Positions 45,301 through 56,991 are shown, numbered from the stretch's first letter. The stretch: DNA of 64,000 bases from Eutreptiella sp. 'Long Island Sound 2002' (GCA_964036045.1 OZ038382.1:130076556-130140555), one strand, 5' to 3'. Notes: a model not told the origin generated them from the sequence alone. Translations and numbers: made by a program.

Positions 45301-46190
45301 AATAAATGCCTTTGGCTCAAATACCCTCTATGGTTCAGGAAGAAGCCTCAAGACCTCAATTCACACCCACAAGAAGCAATACAGGCCCACAAGAAGCAAT
45401 GCAATGCGATCAAGGAATCCTGGATAAGCAGCGTCCCCAACAGTACCTGTTTCGGCTAAAATTAGGCCCTCATCAGCTGAAAACAAACAAAAGTCAATCC
45501 GGCAGGCCCAAAAAATAGACAAATCAACAAATAGCGCCAAAACATAAAGCCACAGGAGAAGGCACGCGCGTCATGACCCAATGGGCTGCTGGAGCGCGCG
45601 CAAGGCCCAGCGCCTGAACAAGAGCTTAATGTTAGGCAAAGGGCGAAGAATAGCAAAGAGCTTGAGGCCGGGAATGAAGGGTAGTTTGGATTTCAAACAA
45701 TGCACCGCGCTGGACCAACGAAGAGGTAGCACTGAGTAGTGTACCACCCTTAGGACATGCACAATGGGGCCTATAGTTGAGTGTGGATTTTGCTCGGCTG
45801 GGCTCAAAGAGACAATGAATGAATCTATTGCATCCCTCCCACCACCACTAGCAGCAGAGTCACGGCGGAGTGTAGTGTATTTATGCCTATCATCCCAATC
45901 AATGGCTTGTGCCTGGATAACGTGTTTGGGGTACTTGAGAAATAACAAGGCTCGGATAAGTAGTTGGCAACACAATCTATAAAAAGATAGAAGAGCAAAT
46001 TCTAATATAGCGAATGAACTCCCCCCTCACCCACGCGATTCTAATGTGTCTAGGCAAATTGGCATTCCACCGGATGTAGGAGCACGTATGTGTGGGCTTC
46101 CAGAACACGGAGGTTTTAAGGGGGCAAAGCGCCACGGTGTGCACATCCAAAAAATCAATATCCGAGACCCTATCCGTCACCTCAAAAGAC
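45301..46190. other. Unassigned stretch between D and B
   Basis: No known gene. There is a near-tandem ACAAGAAGCAATRCA duplication near 45369-45402. A 134-codon minus-strand frame (45571-45975) has no motif I know. B begins at 46191. Confidence 0.5.
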
Positions 46191-46425
46191 TGAAGCGGTA
46201 CCCAGAACCCCATGACCATGGTGGGGTATACAACCGGTCTCCGTGTGCCCACTAACCCCATGTAGGGAGGGGAAGACGCCCGGTGAAGCCCGGTGAGAGC
46301 CCGGCAGGAGCGTGTCCCTTGCCGTAAAGCCCCCGTGATGGCATTCCGGCCACTTGGGGCATGTTACCATGTACCGGCAAACTGCCATTTGCCGGTATCT
46401 TACTATTTCACGCCAATCTGCCCCG
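46191..46425 (+). repeat. B: first part of the 5' LTR
   Basis: Reverse complement of the end of the A LTRs. It stops at CCCCG (46421-46425), which is repeated at 57790-57794 on the far side of C. Confidence 0.93.
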
Positions 46426-47211
46426 AGAAAAGTTTATAGTGGTTTCAGCACTGTGTTTTTGCTTCTCCTGCTGCTTGCTGTTGGTGTAGGGTTTCCTTCT
46501 GCTTGTTTTTGGAGATGAAAAGCTTTTGTTTAATGAAATACAGTCAATCCAGGATAGCCCAAGCCAGAAGTGTGCAAGGAGAAGAGAATCAGCATCAAAG
46601 CATGAAGGGCTGCAGTGTAAACAGTGAAAGATGATTGGATATTCACAGAAACTGCAACTCAGGTCAAATCCGAATGCATATTCACAAAGATGGCTAAATT
46701 GTTTTGGAAAAGAGTTGGAAAACTGCCCCATGGTCACTCTCTCTCCATAGTGCCATCTCAGGAGATGTGCACTCTTTGTTTTGGGTCCCATATGTGCTGA
46801 GGTGGCAGGGCATGTGGCGATGAGGTCACTGCCATGTCACATGGGATCTTCCTACTTAGCTAGGCTGACCAGGAATTGAACCCAGGACCTCTCAAAAAGA
46901 GGTGCCCAGCCCCCTAGGGTGCATACCACTAGGATAGCTAAGAATTCATGGAAAAACATAGATAAATTCATAGGCTCTGCCTTGGATATGTCAGTTCTCA
47001 GTCAACTCAGGAAAAGGTGATTTGGCTCACATTGAAAGGGGATTAAGGGGTCCACTACATATCCTGATTGGGTGTTTGGTTCCATAGGTCAAAATGTGTT
47101 ATCACCAGTTTTGGTGGGACCAATACTAAGATAGAAATGCCTGGATGCTCAGTGCATCTCTAATACAACTAGAGTATGCCTCAAAGCAATGGAAAAGCAC
47201 TTTTTCTTACT
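46426..47211 (-). repeat. C: 3' LTR, 786 bp, AG...CT ends
   Basis: In element orientation it runs AGTAAGAAAAAG...CTTTTCT. The partner at 57004-57789 has the same length. A tRNA-like block lies at 46856-46941. Confidence 0.95.
46856..46941 (-). other. tRNA-like block in the C 3' LTR
   Basis: Same layout as in D: pairing ends TTAGCTA/TAGCTAA, A box TATCCTAGTGG, variable arm ACCTC...GAGGT, B box GGTTCAATTCC. The T arm pairs less well than in D. An identical copy is at 57434-57519. Confidence 0.6.
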
Positions 47212-47220
47212 CTTCCCTTG
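47212..47220 (-). promoter_or_regulatory. C: polypurine tract
   Basis: On the minus strand AAGGGAAG (after a C) directly precedes the 3' LTR, as expected for the plus-strand primer. Confidence 0.65.
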
Positions 47221-49469
47221 TGCTGTGGTGGCCACCACTGTCGCATTTTAGGAAAAAGGGATTTTTTCTTGGCCTTTCCTTGGTTTCCACATCTACTTTA
47301 AAATACCTATAGTTTCCCTCACACAGAAAAATGGGCGCTCACCATGGCTGGCGCTCTTTTGCTGCTCTGTTTGTAACATTTCCTACAGAAGACTCAGCGC
47401 TCATGGCGCTGCCGGGGCTCCTTTAGCTTGGTTTGGTTAGTTTGGGAGCATGCCAAAACATGTGCATGTGCATCCCTCCCTCCAAGACGCAGCGCAACAC
47501 AAACCCAACGCAAGACACAATATACACACTCGCATGGGTTCTCGTAAACCTGCTGGCGACCTTTGACCTGTCTTAGGGCGAAGAGAGTCGTAAAAAAAAT
47601 TAAATTGCCCCTTGGTGGGGTCTTGGGTTCTGCTCAGTCTCTCCAGGCTGCTGCGTTTCGGCCAGAACACGGCCTACTCAGCGAGGCTGCGCGTGGGTAT
47701 CTGCAGAGGCAGGAATGGGAGAATTATGGACGAATCCACGCAAAAACGAAGCGACGACACCAAAATCCGTCAAATGACGGCCTAGAATTTTTCTGAAACA
47801 ACACACCTGAGCAGAATCCAATTGTGCATCAGAAGCACATTTTTATAAAAATTATAGTCATCTCTAGATTTTTTAAATCCAGAAATTCATACGCATAAAA
47901 AGGCGGCGCGCAGGAGCGGCTCCTAGCAAAGCGCCGGAAAATGAAGAAATAATGGAATTATAAACGTATGTCTCACGTAGTCTTGAAAATGACGACACAC
48001 ACATTAATAAATAAACATACAGATTCCATCTACACTAATAGAAGTATCAAAATTTCAAGAATTCGGAAACCAACGAAAAAGACTTCAATGAATCAGGTAT
48101 AAACTACAGGCATGCTCGTCTCGTATGCCGCATACACATTGCTCGTCTCGTGTCTCCGTGAACGAGTCTTGTAGCAGCGCTAACAACGATAGGACGCGAT
48201 AGAGGGATTGATTAGAAAGATTGCAGATGATGAGAGGTCAGATCAGGGTGATTAGACATACACACAAGTGCATGGCAACGTTCTTTGCGTGCGCCCCTCA
48301 CTTGCTCTCTCTCTCCAGCGGTAGGTAAGGTGAGTAAGCCCAGGCGGGGCCACCCCCTGGTGGAGTTCGTGATTGTGGTGCGGATGGGCAGGTTTGCCCA
48401 AAACAGTCGTGCATACTCGCGCATGCACACAGGCATTAAAGGGTAGGCCACGCGAAGTGCGCACGGTAAACCTTGTTTAGGCTACCCAGGGGCTCCTCGG
48501 TACCTTCTTTAAGAGAACCTGAGGAGTCCCTTAACGCTTGCTTGCTTGACAGGGGTAGCTGATTCTTCAGCGTGTTTGCAGACAGTGTATTATAGGTCAC
48601 TCTGAGAAGCGTATAATACGTGGAGAGTGGCTTGGTTCCTCCGCCGCAAACGCCCCTTCATTTGCCTTTGCTTTACAGGTGGGCAGGTAGGGTGATTGGT
48701 GCAGCAGCATACCATTTTTTTCATGCCCTGCTAAACAAGGGCGCAGATCACACAAGCAAGTAACTCCCCTCTGCCTGTGGCAGAGCAGGGAGTCCGACTC
48801 CATCGACATCTGCGCCGTGCACGCAAGAGCACCTCTTCCCTCCAAGCCCTAGCAGGGGAAACGCGTTGTGGCGTCCCCTGTTAGGCCACAGTTGCTTAGC
48901 AGCGCTGTGTTCTCTTGTCTTCCTCACAGGAGGGTCGCTAGGACCCACGACATGTTCCTCAACAACACCAAGTAGAGTGTGCGTGTAGGAGTGGTAGTCC
49001 TGAGTGGGGGCTTGAGCCAGTTGCCCCAGTGCTCGCCCACCAGGATGGTGCCACTGTAGGGTGTGTAGGACCTGTAGTGCGTGTGTCACTGTCCCACCCG
49101 CTTCCTGCAATTTTAGCAGGGTTGGTGGGCTGTGGCAGTGGTTAGGTCAGTGTTTTGGCCACTTAGCAAAACGGCGTTTTCATGCCTTCATAGCTTTTGG
49201 CCACCCCTGCCTGTAGTAGACAGATAGGTTGGGAAAACAATACCTGGATTAGTACGCTGGGTATTCCCCAAAGGTTTTGCGCCAGCACAGAAATTGGGCG
49301 CTTAGGGGAGGGGAGACCCGGGGCGTACCCTGTGGCATCAATAAGCCAACCCTCCAGGTTTAGCAAGCGTGCAGACTTGGGTATAATTAGGACACCACTT
49401 CTGCGGCTTGCTCTCAGGACCTTAGGAATAGCACACTCACACATACGCTTTGGCAGGTAAGGGTAAGGT
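47221..49469 (-). other. C: long 3' noncoding region
   Basis: About 2.2 kb lies between the integrase stop and the polypurine tract. The half nearer integrase (48300-49469) matches E at 10830-12215, including the identical 23-base block at 49279-49301. I see no coding domain. The half nearer the LTR has no partner in the window. Confidence 0.7.
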
Positions 49470-50855
49470 TCAGTCCCTAGCTTTAGTCTTGGAGGCAAGC
49501 GTCTCAGCGAGCCTCAGCAACTCACCAAGGTTGTTCTGGGACAAGTAGTCAACCAGAACTGAGTTTAGGCGTCCCTCAGGTAGAACAAATGCAGAGAAGG
49601 GCTCCCAGGTGGCCTCTTTGACTCCAAACCCTTCCCAGAGGGTGAGGAAGCGCCAACCCTGGCAATAGCGGTGGCATAGGACAGACTTCACCAGGTAGAA
49701 GCCCTCCTTAGCCATCTCCTTGGCGTTCATGTCGGGGAGTTCACCCTCAACTTCTATAGGGCTGGCAGCCCCTTGTAGGTCCAGAGCGGCGATTTCCTCG
49801 TCGTTCAGCTCCCACTCCCCCCCACAGAGGTCCTCAGGATCATAGTAGCGCTTCAGGTGTTGAGCAGCGCACACCAGGGTCCCCCCTAGACGCAGAGAAC
49901 ACCGCACGGTGATACGGTGTCCATCCACTGATAGAATCTTGTAAGGCCCGAAGTATGGGTCATCGCTGGTAGAGCGTGGCTAGGCGGGTAGTCGACTGTG
50001 GTGCACCAGCACCCAGTCCCCCTCTTGGTAGGTGGCCGGTACTCGGTGCTTGTTCTTCTTGTTCCACTGACGCTCCCTCACTCTCTGGAGCATAGCCTTG
50101 GCCTTGTCCACCTTCGCTTGTTGCTCTTGGACCCATTCACCCACAGAAGAATGGGTGTCCTCTGGATAGGGGGCATGTAGGAACCATGCCGGGCGCCCTA
50201 GGAATAGCTCATGGGGCGAGTAGCCCGTAGCTGAACTCTCTTGCGAGTTCATCATCAAGGATATGACTGGGAGTAGTCTCACCCAGTCTCTGGTGCGTTC
50301 AGTTTTGCACCATATCCTTACATTCTCCTTGAGGACACGGATCTGTCGCTCACATAGGGGGTTGCTCGTGTGAGAGTAGGGAATCCTCGTAGACACCTGG
50401 ACATTGAGGGATCTCAGGACCCTCTTGTACCAGCCAGTATCTGAGCGTACTCGTACGTCCTCATCGGAGTTGATCTCCTTGGGCGCCCCATAGACACAAA
50501 ACCACTCCTCCAGGAGTATCTTGATAGTCTCCTCCCCGGTAATGTGCTTGGTACATGGGAACACCCTGGTAAACCTGGTCAACCCACAGGTTATCAGGAG
50601 GGCGAAGTCATAGCCCCCGAACTTTCGGCATCTCCGTGTAGTCCACGTATAGATCACTGTTAGCACAGTGAGGGATGGGCAGGGTCGAGTAGAGACCTCT
50701 GTCCCTGATATCCCCTGGTTTACAGGACCTGCACGGGCACTTGTCCACGATATGCTGGAGAGTTTTCCGCAGTTGGCCGTCAGTCCACGTAGTGTGGAAC
50801 CACTGCTTGAACAGCCTCAGGGTATGGTCAGCACCCACATGACCGCTGGACTAAT
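49470..50855 (-). pseudogene. C: integrase with GPY motif and chromodomain-like end, broken
   Basis: The zinc finger and first part of the core (50608-50838) read SSGHVGADH, CPCRSCK, and NSDLYVDYTEMPK with the first catalytic Asp. A one-base shift leads to 49980-50666: RFTRVFP, then DEDVRVRSDTGWYK (second Asp) and NPLCERQIRVLKEN (Glu). Then EGDWVLVHHSRLP, a TAG, and in 49470-49928 YFGPYKI (GPY/F motif) and a diverged chromodomain, GFYLVKSVL...EGFGVKEATWEPFSAFV. Stops also occur at the start (50850-50852). All three catalytic residues are present. Confidence 0.9.
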
Positions 50856-53229
50856 GGGTCCACTTCAGCAGCGCTGGGACTCTGTCACTAGGCACCACAA
50901 TACGGTCCTCGTGCCAGAGGTAGCTCTTGTCCCTCTTCCACTGGTCTTGGTTAACCAGGAGGGGTTCAAGGCGTTTCTCCAGGCGCTTGTAGATATCCCC
51001 AAACTCCTTCAGGTACTCCGATTGTTGGAGTCGATCCAGGGGGCGTATCATCGTCATGTTGAGGTCCAAGTGGACCTCCCCAGGGCTGAACGCCTCCTTA
51101 GCCAGCGCTTCAGACCGGGCACCAATCAGGGCGTCGAAGTTGTTGCGGCTGATGTAGTCCGCACACTGGTTCTTCACTCCCTGGATATGGTGTACCTTCA
51201 GCCGTAGTTGACTGAGGTAGGTCCACCAGCGCCGTAGCTTGGCCTTCTCAGGTGGGGGACCCTTCTGGAAACTGCGGACCGGTTCTTGGTCGCACAGCCA
51301 GACCACAGGGTTACTCCCCAACAGTCGTGCTTGTGAGGATAGCACCAGCATACCCGCGAGCAATTCCTGCTCATAGGTGGAGTAGTTCCCCCTGGCCTGG
51401 TTCCACTTCCAGTTCCAGTGGCCCAGAGGTACTAGGACCCACTTGTCGTCAAGGTAGCTGTGCTTGAGGGTTCCATCTCGGTTGAGACCTTCCGTCCCCC
51501 ATTGGGAAATGGCCGAGTCGAACTCCTCCTTCTCTAGTGCTTGCCATTGATACAACGTTCGGCCACCGCCCACATTGCTGGCGTCGGTCACCAGGATAAT
51601 CTCCCCTTGTGCTCTAGGCACGCCCAAGCACTTAGCGTTGGCTACCTTGTCTTTGAGCTCGTCAAACGCTTGTTGCTCTTGTGGGCCCCAGCGCCAAGTA
51701 GTACTCTTCTTGATCAAGTCTGTCAGAACGGCGCTGGTGTAGGTGAAGTTTTTGATGTGGCGGCGATAGAAGTTGCACGCCCCAATGAAACTGCGTACAT
51801 CATGAAGTCCTTTCTTGGGGTCTTCGTGTCGTACTTTGGCATCCATCAGGGGTTTGGCCTTAGAGGCCGCTGGGGTCCACCACCCATAGCCAACGTCAAA
51901 CCCCAAATACTGCATGGTCTCCTGCATGAACTCACACTTCTCCAGCTTGAGTCGTGTGTGGTTCTCCTGGCAGACCGCAAAGAACTCGCCCAAGAGGATT
52001 AGGTGATCCTCCTGGGTATTGGTCCCGAGGCATACATCGTCGATGTGAGCCTCCATCTGGGCCCCACGGGATATGAGCTCCTGCACCTTAGGTCTCCTTC
52101 GTAGGATGGACAAGATCTTGTTCATCAGCTCTTGGAATAGAGCGGGTGCGTTAGCCACGCCAAACGGCATGACCTTCCACTTGAATATCCTCCCCTCAGG
52201 GGTGATGAAGGCCAGTAGTTCCTGTGCGTTGGGCGTCAGGTCCACTTGCCAGAATCCGCTCCTCTTGTCCATCTTGGTCTTGTAGCGGCAGGAGGCTATC
52301 TTCTCCAGGGTAGACTCCATATTGGGAATGGACCCTGATTGCTTCAGCGTCTTCTTGTTCAGCTCTCCGTAGTCCACTACCAGCCGTTTGGCTGTAGACC
52401 CAGGTTTAGCCACCAGGAAACAGGGGCTGCAGTGTAGGGGGTAGTCCCCGTCCTTGTACTCCAGGACTAGGCCAGCGTCGATACATTCTTGTATCTGTCG
52501 CTCAATCTCGTCGGCCTGCTCTTTAGGAGCTGGATAGGGTCTCCTCCGGATCTTTTGACCCACGAACTCGGGTTTCAGCTTGAGGTCCATCTGTACCAGC
52601 TTGTCACATGAGGCTGGAGGGGGTAGTTCTCCGAACACCTCCAGATAGGTCCTTAAAAGCTTCTGTACCCGCGGGTCCAATATCTTGATCTTGTCCTCCA
52701 TGTCCTCGTCAGAGTGTAAGTTGCTTGCCCCCTGAGTAATAGACGTCGGGAGGTGGTCCTCCACCGACTCTTCGCCGGTGGTAGTGTCCTTCAGCCCTTG
52801 GTAGGCATATAGAAGGTCTTGTTCAACCATCTCCGATGGACGATGGCAACATAGGCACGCTCGAGGGGGTTCACATACACATTCCTCCGAGAGGTCGTCC
52901 TCCTCTGGGGTCCTCACATGGGCGCCCCACACGCTCTTCAAAAGCTTGAGATCTACCTCCCTTTGCCAGGTGGTGATCTTCTGTTCGAGGTCCTCCTTCA
53001 ATTGGGATAGGTCTCCCATACGTCCTTGCTTCAGTGGCCATGAGCTGCGGGTAGGCTTCGCGTAGCATAGCTTTTTCGCCACCAACTTCCTCTTGGAATC
53101 CACATAACCCCTGAGCCTGGATCGTGGGTCCAGCTCCTCGTCCACGGGGTCTTCCACCCTCATGGAGAGTAGGGGTTTTAGTGGGGCGACGTACTCGGCC
53201 TTCTCCACTTTTTCCACACAGGTCTGCAC
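50851..53229 (-). CDS. C: reverse transcriptase and RNase H (792-codon open frame)
   Basis: The longest intact pol frame in the window. Residues 1-230 are the acidic linker, with the Cys cluster ECVCEPPRACLCC. RT follows: RRRPYPAPKEQADEIERQIQ, CSPCFLVAKPGSTAKRLVVD, KTKMDKRSGFWQVDLTP, KVMPFGVANAPALFQ, AHIDDVCLGTNTQED, YLGFDVGYG and FIGACNFYRRHIK. RNase H has ILVTDASNVGGG, STYEQELLAGML and VVWLCDQEP, giving Asp, Glu and Asp. The catalytic box is HIDD. The frame begins after a frameshift near 53300 and ends in TAG just before integrase. The enzyme would copy element RNA and degrade the template. Confidence 0.92.
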   Translation of the reverse strand: MQTCVEKVEKAEYVAPLKPLLSMRVEDPVDEELDPRSRLRGYVDSKRKLVAKKLCYAKPTRSSWPLKQGRMGDLSQLKEDLEQKITTWQREVDLKLLKSVWGAHVRTPEEDDLSEECVCEPPRACLCCHRPSEMVEQDLLYAYQGLKDTTTGEESVEDHLPTSITQGASNLHSDEDMEDKIKILDPRVQKLLRTYLEVFGELPPPASCDKLVQMDLKLKPEFVGQKIRRRPYPAPKEQADEIERQIQECIDAGLVLEYKDGDYPLHCSPCFLVAKPGSTAKRLVVDYGELNKKTLKQSGSIPNMESTLEKIASCRYKTKMDKRSGFWQVDLTPNAQELLAFITPEGRIFKWKVMPFGVANAPALFQELMNKILSILRRRPKVQELISRGAQMEAHIDDVCLGTNTQEDHLILLGEFFAVCQENHTRLKLEKCEFMQETMQYLGFDVGYGWWTPAASKAKPLMDAKVRHEDPKKGLHDVRSFIGACNFYRRHIKNFTYTSAVLTDLIKKSTTWRWGPQEQQAFDELKDKVANAKCLGVPRAQGEIILVTDASNVGGGRTLYQWQALEKEEFDSAISQWGTEGLNRDGTLKHSYLDDKWVLVPLGHWNWKWNQARGNYSTYEQELLAGMLVLSSQARLLGSNPVVWLCDQEPVRSFQKGPPPEKAKLRRWWTYLSQLRLKVHHIQGVKNQCADYISRNNFDALIGARSEALAKEAFSPGEVHLDLNMTMIRPLDRLQQSEYLKEFGDIYKRLEKRLEPLLVNQDQWKRDKSYLWHEDRIVVPSDRVPALLKWTH

Positions 53230-53881
53230 GAAGAAGGCGTCGTGCTCAGTTTCGTCATCTGAGTGGATAGAGCTAGGCAGCTCAGATAGTCCACACTCAG
53301 AGACTCCATCAGGAACAGGTACATGGCAGGGAGAGTTGGGGGGCGTTGGTGTCAGTCACGACGTACTCATCTCCTCCGGGTGTAGTCTCAACAGCATCTT
53401 GAGGTCGTAGGCGATCCTTCAAGTCACCCAAGGCCAGTTTGTCGCTTTCTCGTTGTATAGCCTGGACCAGAGTCGGGTCCAGATCCTCCCAGGGAATGGA
53501 GGTAAGACCTCCGTCCACCACGCTGAGCATACTCCCCCATCCGGGCTTCCCAATAGGCGTCTTGCGTCCCAGAGGCACGTAGATGGCCTCATCAGGCAAA
53601 CGAACAGAGCTGATAGTCAGCCTGTCCAGGAGGTTTCGCCAGTACTCGTTGCCCCCATGGGCTCCCCAATCGGGGGAACACAGGACCATACAGGAACGTT
53701 CCAAGGCCACCTTGGTCAGCACCTTCCCCAGTTCACTGAACCTGGGGTTCCCGTAGGCCATCCCGAAAGAGGGCTAGTAAAACTTGTAGCTGCAGTTCTT
53801 CCGCTTGCTGCAGTAAAGGTCCAGTACATGTTGCTTGTCGCTGGCAAACAACTCCACACTCAGGTCTTCTCGAGAGTAACC
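53230..53881 (-). pseudogene. C: part of the protease-RT linker, broken
   Basis: The frame at 53309-53761 (MAYGNPRFSELGKVLTKVAL, IYVPLGRKTPIGKPGWGSML) aligns with D at 42800-43075. Stops at 53774 and 53882 and a shift near 53310 separate it from protease and from RT. D reads through two of these points (KFYCPSF, KELGYSRED), so the stops are C-specific. Function unknown. Confidence 0.75.
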
Positions 53882-54403
53882 CTACTCCTTCAGACCTTGG
53901 TCTAGGACTTCCCCCAATAGTTGATAGTCCTCAGTTTTGGAGGCCGCCATCATGTTCGAGGGCTCCTCCTTCGATAGTCTCAGGTAACTCGAGGTATGTT
54001 CAGACTGCTCCAGTGGCACAGACTCTCTGCCACTGCCGTGGTCCATGTAGAGGAGGTAGGGCGCTTGCAGCGTCAGGGATTGTATCTGGGAGTGCTGTAC
54101 GAAGAAGTCAGTCCCCAGTACAAAGTCGAAGGCCTCAGTGTCCATCACATAGAACCAATGGGCGATAGTCCGGGTGCCCATAGGTACCTCCGCTTCACAG
54201 TCCCCGCAGCTGTGCACCACATGTCCATCCCCCATGCGTATAGCAGCGGTGGTCATGGTGTTCTTCAGGCTCCCACAAGGTAAAATTTTCTTGGCCACTA
54301 TAGATATGGTGGCGCCAGTGTCCAATACCCCCAGGTATTCACGTCCCCCTAGTCGGATACGTACCCAAAACACCAGGTCTTGGGTGCCACCAGAGCGTTC
54401 CCG
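53882..54403 (-). pseudogene. C: aspartic protease and linker start
   Basis: In the frame of gag, right after its UGA: FWVRIRLGGREYLGVLDTGA with the retropepsin DTGA, SIVAKKILP, then FDFVLGTDFFVQHSQIQSL. Then LLYMDHGSGRESVPLEQSE, the site where D has its array insertion; here it is uninterrupted. The frame ends in TAG at 53882 where D has TTG. No ATG lies between the gag stop and the active site. Confidence 0.87.
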
Positions 54404-56905
54404 TCAGAACTCCGCGGGACAGGTCACCTCGAACCCCTTGTTCCGCAATTTGCGGGCCATCCTCATGAAACGGCTCCTCTTCTTAGCGTTGCCGTCATCA
54501 CCACCTTCATGCTCACGCTTGGCTCCTTGTTCTTGCTGGGCCTGCGTTTGTGAGCGTCTGGTAGGACCAGACTGCCCTCCAGAGGGCTCGGAGTTCCCCC
54601 CTGAATTAGCGTTGGGGTTGCCTCCGTTCTTGTCCTTGTTCTTGTTGTCGGGCTGGCGGTTAGCGCCTCCTCCTCGTCCACCTTGACCCTTGTCTTGTCC
54701 TTGACCACGTCCTTTCGACTTGCCCTTGCCGGAGTCGTTGCCTTTGCCTTTGCCGCCACCTTTGCCTGAGCCTTTGCCAGGATCTTCACCCTTAAGCTTC
54801 GCCGATAGGCGTTGCTTATGGTAGCACTCATCCTCGTACTGCTTCCGCTTCCCGCAGAATGCACACGTGATGGTGCACCTGTAATGATCCGGCACCTTCG
54901 CTTTGGCGCCGGTTTTCTTCTCCTGCTGCTTCCCCTGGACTACCAAGCAGTCTCGCTGCTCGCAGTCAGGGGCGTGCTGCAGGTGGCCCTGCTCGTCTCT
55001 GGCATCACACCAGAATAGCTCCTTCACGTTCTCCATGATACGGGCGTGGGCGTGTTTGGGGGTAGTCCCCTGCCCAGGTCGGGACCCTTGGTACCCTTTG
55101 CCATGACCTCCAGAACCTCCTCCTCAAGGACGGTAATTGTTCAAGTGCTGGTCGCTCTCCTTCTCCAGCGCCAGCTCCAGGGGTAGCACGCATAGATCCT
55201 CGTAGCGGAGAGATCTAGCCTTGCGCTCCGCCGTCGAACGGCACTCGTCCCATAGCTCTTGAGGGAGCTTGGCCACCAACCAGAATAGCAGGTCGTCGCT
55301 GCTGTAGGAACCGGGCGTCAGTCGTCCAGCCCAGTGATCCAGATCAGCCAACAGCTCAGAGACCCTGCCAGGTTTGGGGTTGTTGGGCAGCACGGGCAGG
55401 TTCTGGATCTCGGCCCTGATGGAGAGGTCGGTTTCGTAGGTCGGGTACTACCTCTCCAGGGCAACCAACACATCGGCAAAGGTGGCGGAGTTAGTCACGA
55501 TCTGCCTGACCTGCTTCTCCAGGTACTTGGTCTTGCAGCACTGCAGGAGCAGATCGCACTTGACGCGCCCACTAGCGTGGGTTTGGCCGGTCAATCGTAG
55601 GAACCGGCCAAAATTCTCAGCGAACTCGCTGAGGTCCTTGCCTGTGAACTCAGGCAGGTTCACCACGATCTTGGAGGTGGCAATAGCCTTCGCCTCCTGA
55701 GACGTGCGTCCCTCAGGGCGTTGGGTCTTCTTCTTCTTCTTCTTCTTCTTCTTCCCCTTCGGGTCCTCGGGGTCCTCAGGGTCATCGTCCTCCGAGGGCG
55801 AAGTACAGGTCATTGACGGCGGCTCATCATCGGAGGGGTCTCCGCCAAGATCACTAGAGCCATAAGGCTCCACGTCCACCATAGCCATCAGGGCTGTCAG
55901 CCCCAGCCGGTCCAGCTCGGCCCTCGTAGAGTTCGTCACGTGGCTGTAGGGCGGCTGGGCTGTTCTCGGTACGAAGGGACTTCTCGGTATAGCTGCAGGG
56001 GTCGGCATCGGTCGTCTCCTCAGGCTCCCCAGGGTGTTTGTCAGCCCTGCCGCCAGGTGGTTAGCCTGTACTCGGTGGGGTGACATTCCCACCGTAGTAG
56101 GTGACGCTTGGGATGGGATCATCAGAGGCTCCAGCTTCTCTCGGATCTCTTGAGTGAGGTCGCCCACTATTTTTGAAGTGGCTCCTCAGAGCACCTCGTT
56201 GATCTCCGACCGCGTCAGGGACCTGTTGGAGGATCTTCCCGATCCTCTACTCCTGCCACCAAGAGATTCAGGTCCTCTCCTCAACCCACTCAAGGTTGCA
56301 TAGCCAGGTGCATACCCAGGAACATCCACATAGGTTCCAGTAGCGTGTAGTGGATGGGGATATTCAGCCGCATACCAACGCGGCGCAGAGCTGGAAGCCA
56401 CCGGCTCACTGGCAGTAGTTGCCTCAGAGAGCGCAGTGGTAGGTGGGCCCATACCATAGGCGGGGTAGGGAGGCATGCCAGTAAAGCCTGTGCCCTCTGC
56501 CATAGGCGGGTTGGTTATGGGAGTGGATGTTGCAACGGCTGGGAGTGTGGTGGTTATAGGAGAGGGTGATGCGTGGAGGCCAGAAGCGCTTGGTGCGCCT
56601 TCGAAGGTAGGGTCATGCGTCGGGTCTTGCCCTTGTTCCTCTCCTTCGTCTGCTTCGTCTCCCGCATCCTTCTCGCTCTCTCTCTTCCTCTTCACAGGCT
56701 GAGAGACCACCTCTTCGACAGACAGGGCCCCGAAGGCTGTCTGGAGTCCATCCAGGGAGTCCTCAGCCGCTTCCACTGGCCCATGTAAGGGCTCCGAAGG
56801 TACGGCGCCGCTAGGTCCAGGTCCAGGTTCCCTAGGTGCTGGCCTTGCCAGTGCCTCAGGCGCTGGCGCTGTCTTCACGTCGGCGTCCTCCTTCCCTGTG
56901 TCCAT
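54404..56905 (-). pseudogene. C: Gag, three nonsense codons
   Basis: Begins MDTGKEDADVKTAPAPEALA. A disordered Pro/Ala/acidic first third is followed by a capsid-like helix-rich part (KIVVNLPEFTGKDLSEFAEN, FGRFLRLTGQTHASGRVKC, LLADLDHWAGRLTPGS, LLFWLVAKLPQELWDE), a KKKKKKKK run, then the nucleocapsid. Stops at 56186 (CGA in D), 55448 (CAG in D) and 55124 (GGA in D) break the frame. The knuckle reads CAFCGKRKQYEDEC, with Gln in place of the His seen in D, so zinc binding should be weakened. It ends AEF-TGA with protease in the same frame. Confidence 0.85.
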
Positions 56906-56991
56906 CTTCTCGCCCTTCTGCTTATATGTGCCTGTACTCGGCGCACTGGATGTACGGCGCGGGGTTGCTGCTGTTGCGCAGAGACAGACTG
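56906..56991 (-). other. C: leader
   Basis: A short leader lies between the primer site and the gag ATG. It is only about 100 bp, far shorter than the family 1 leader. Confidence 0.6.
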
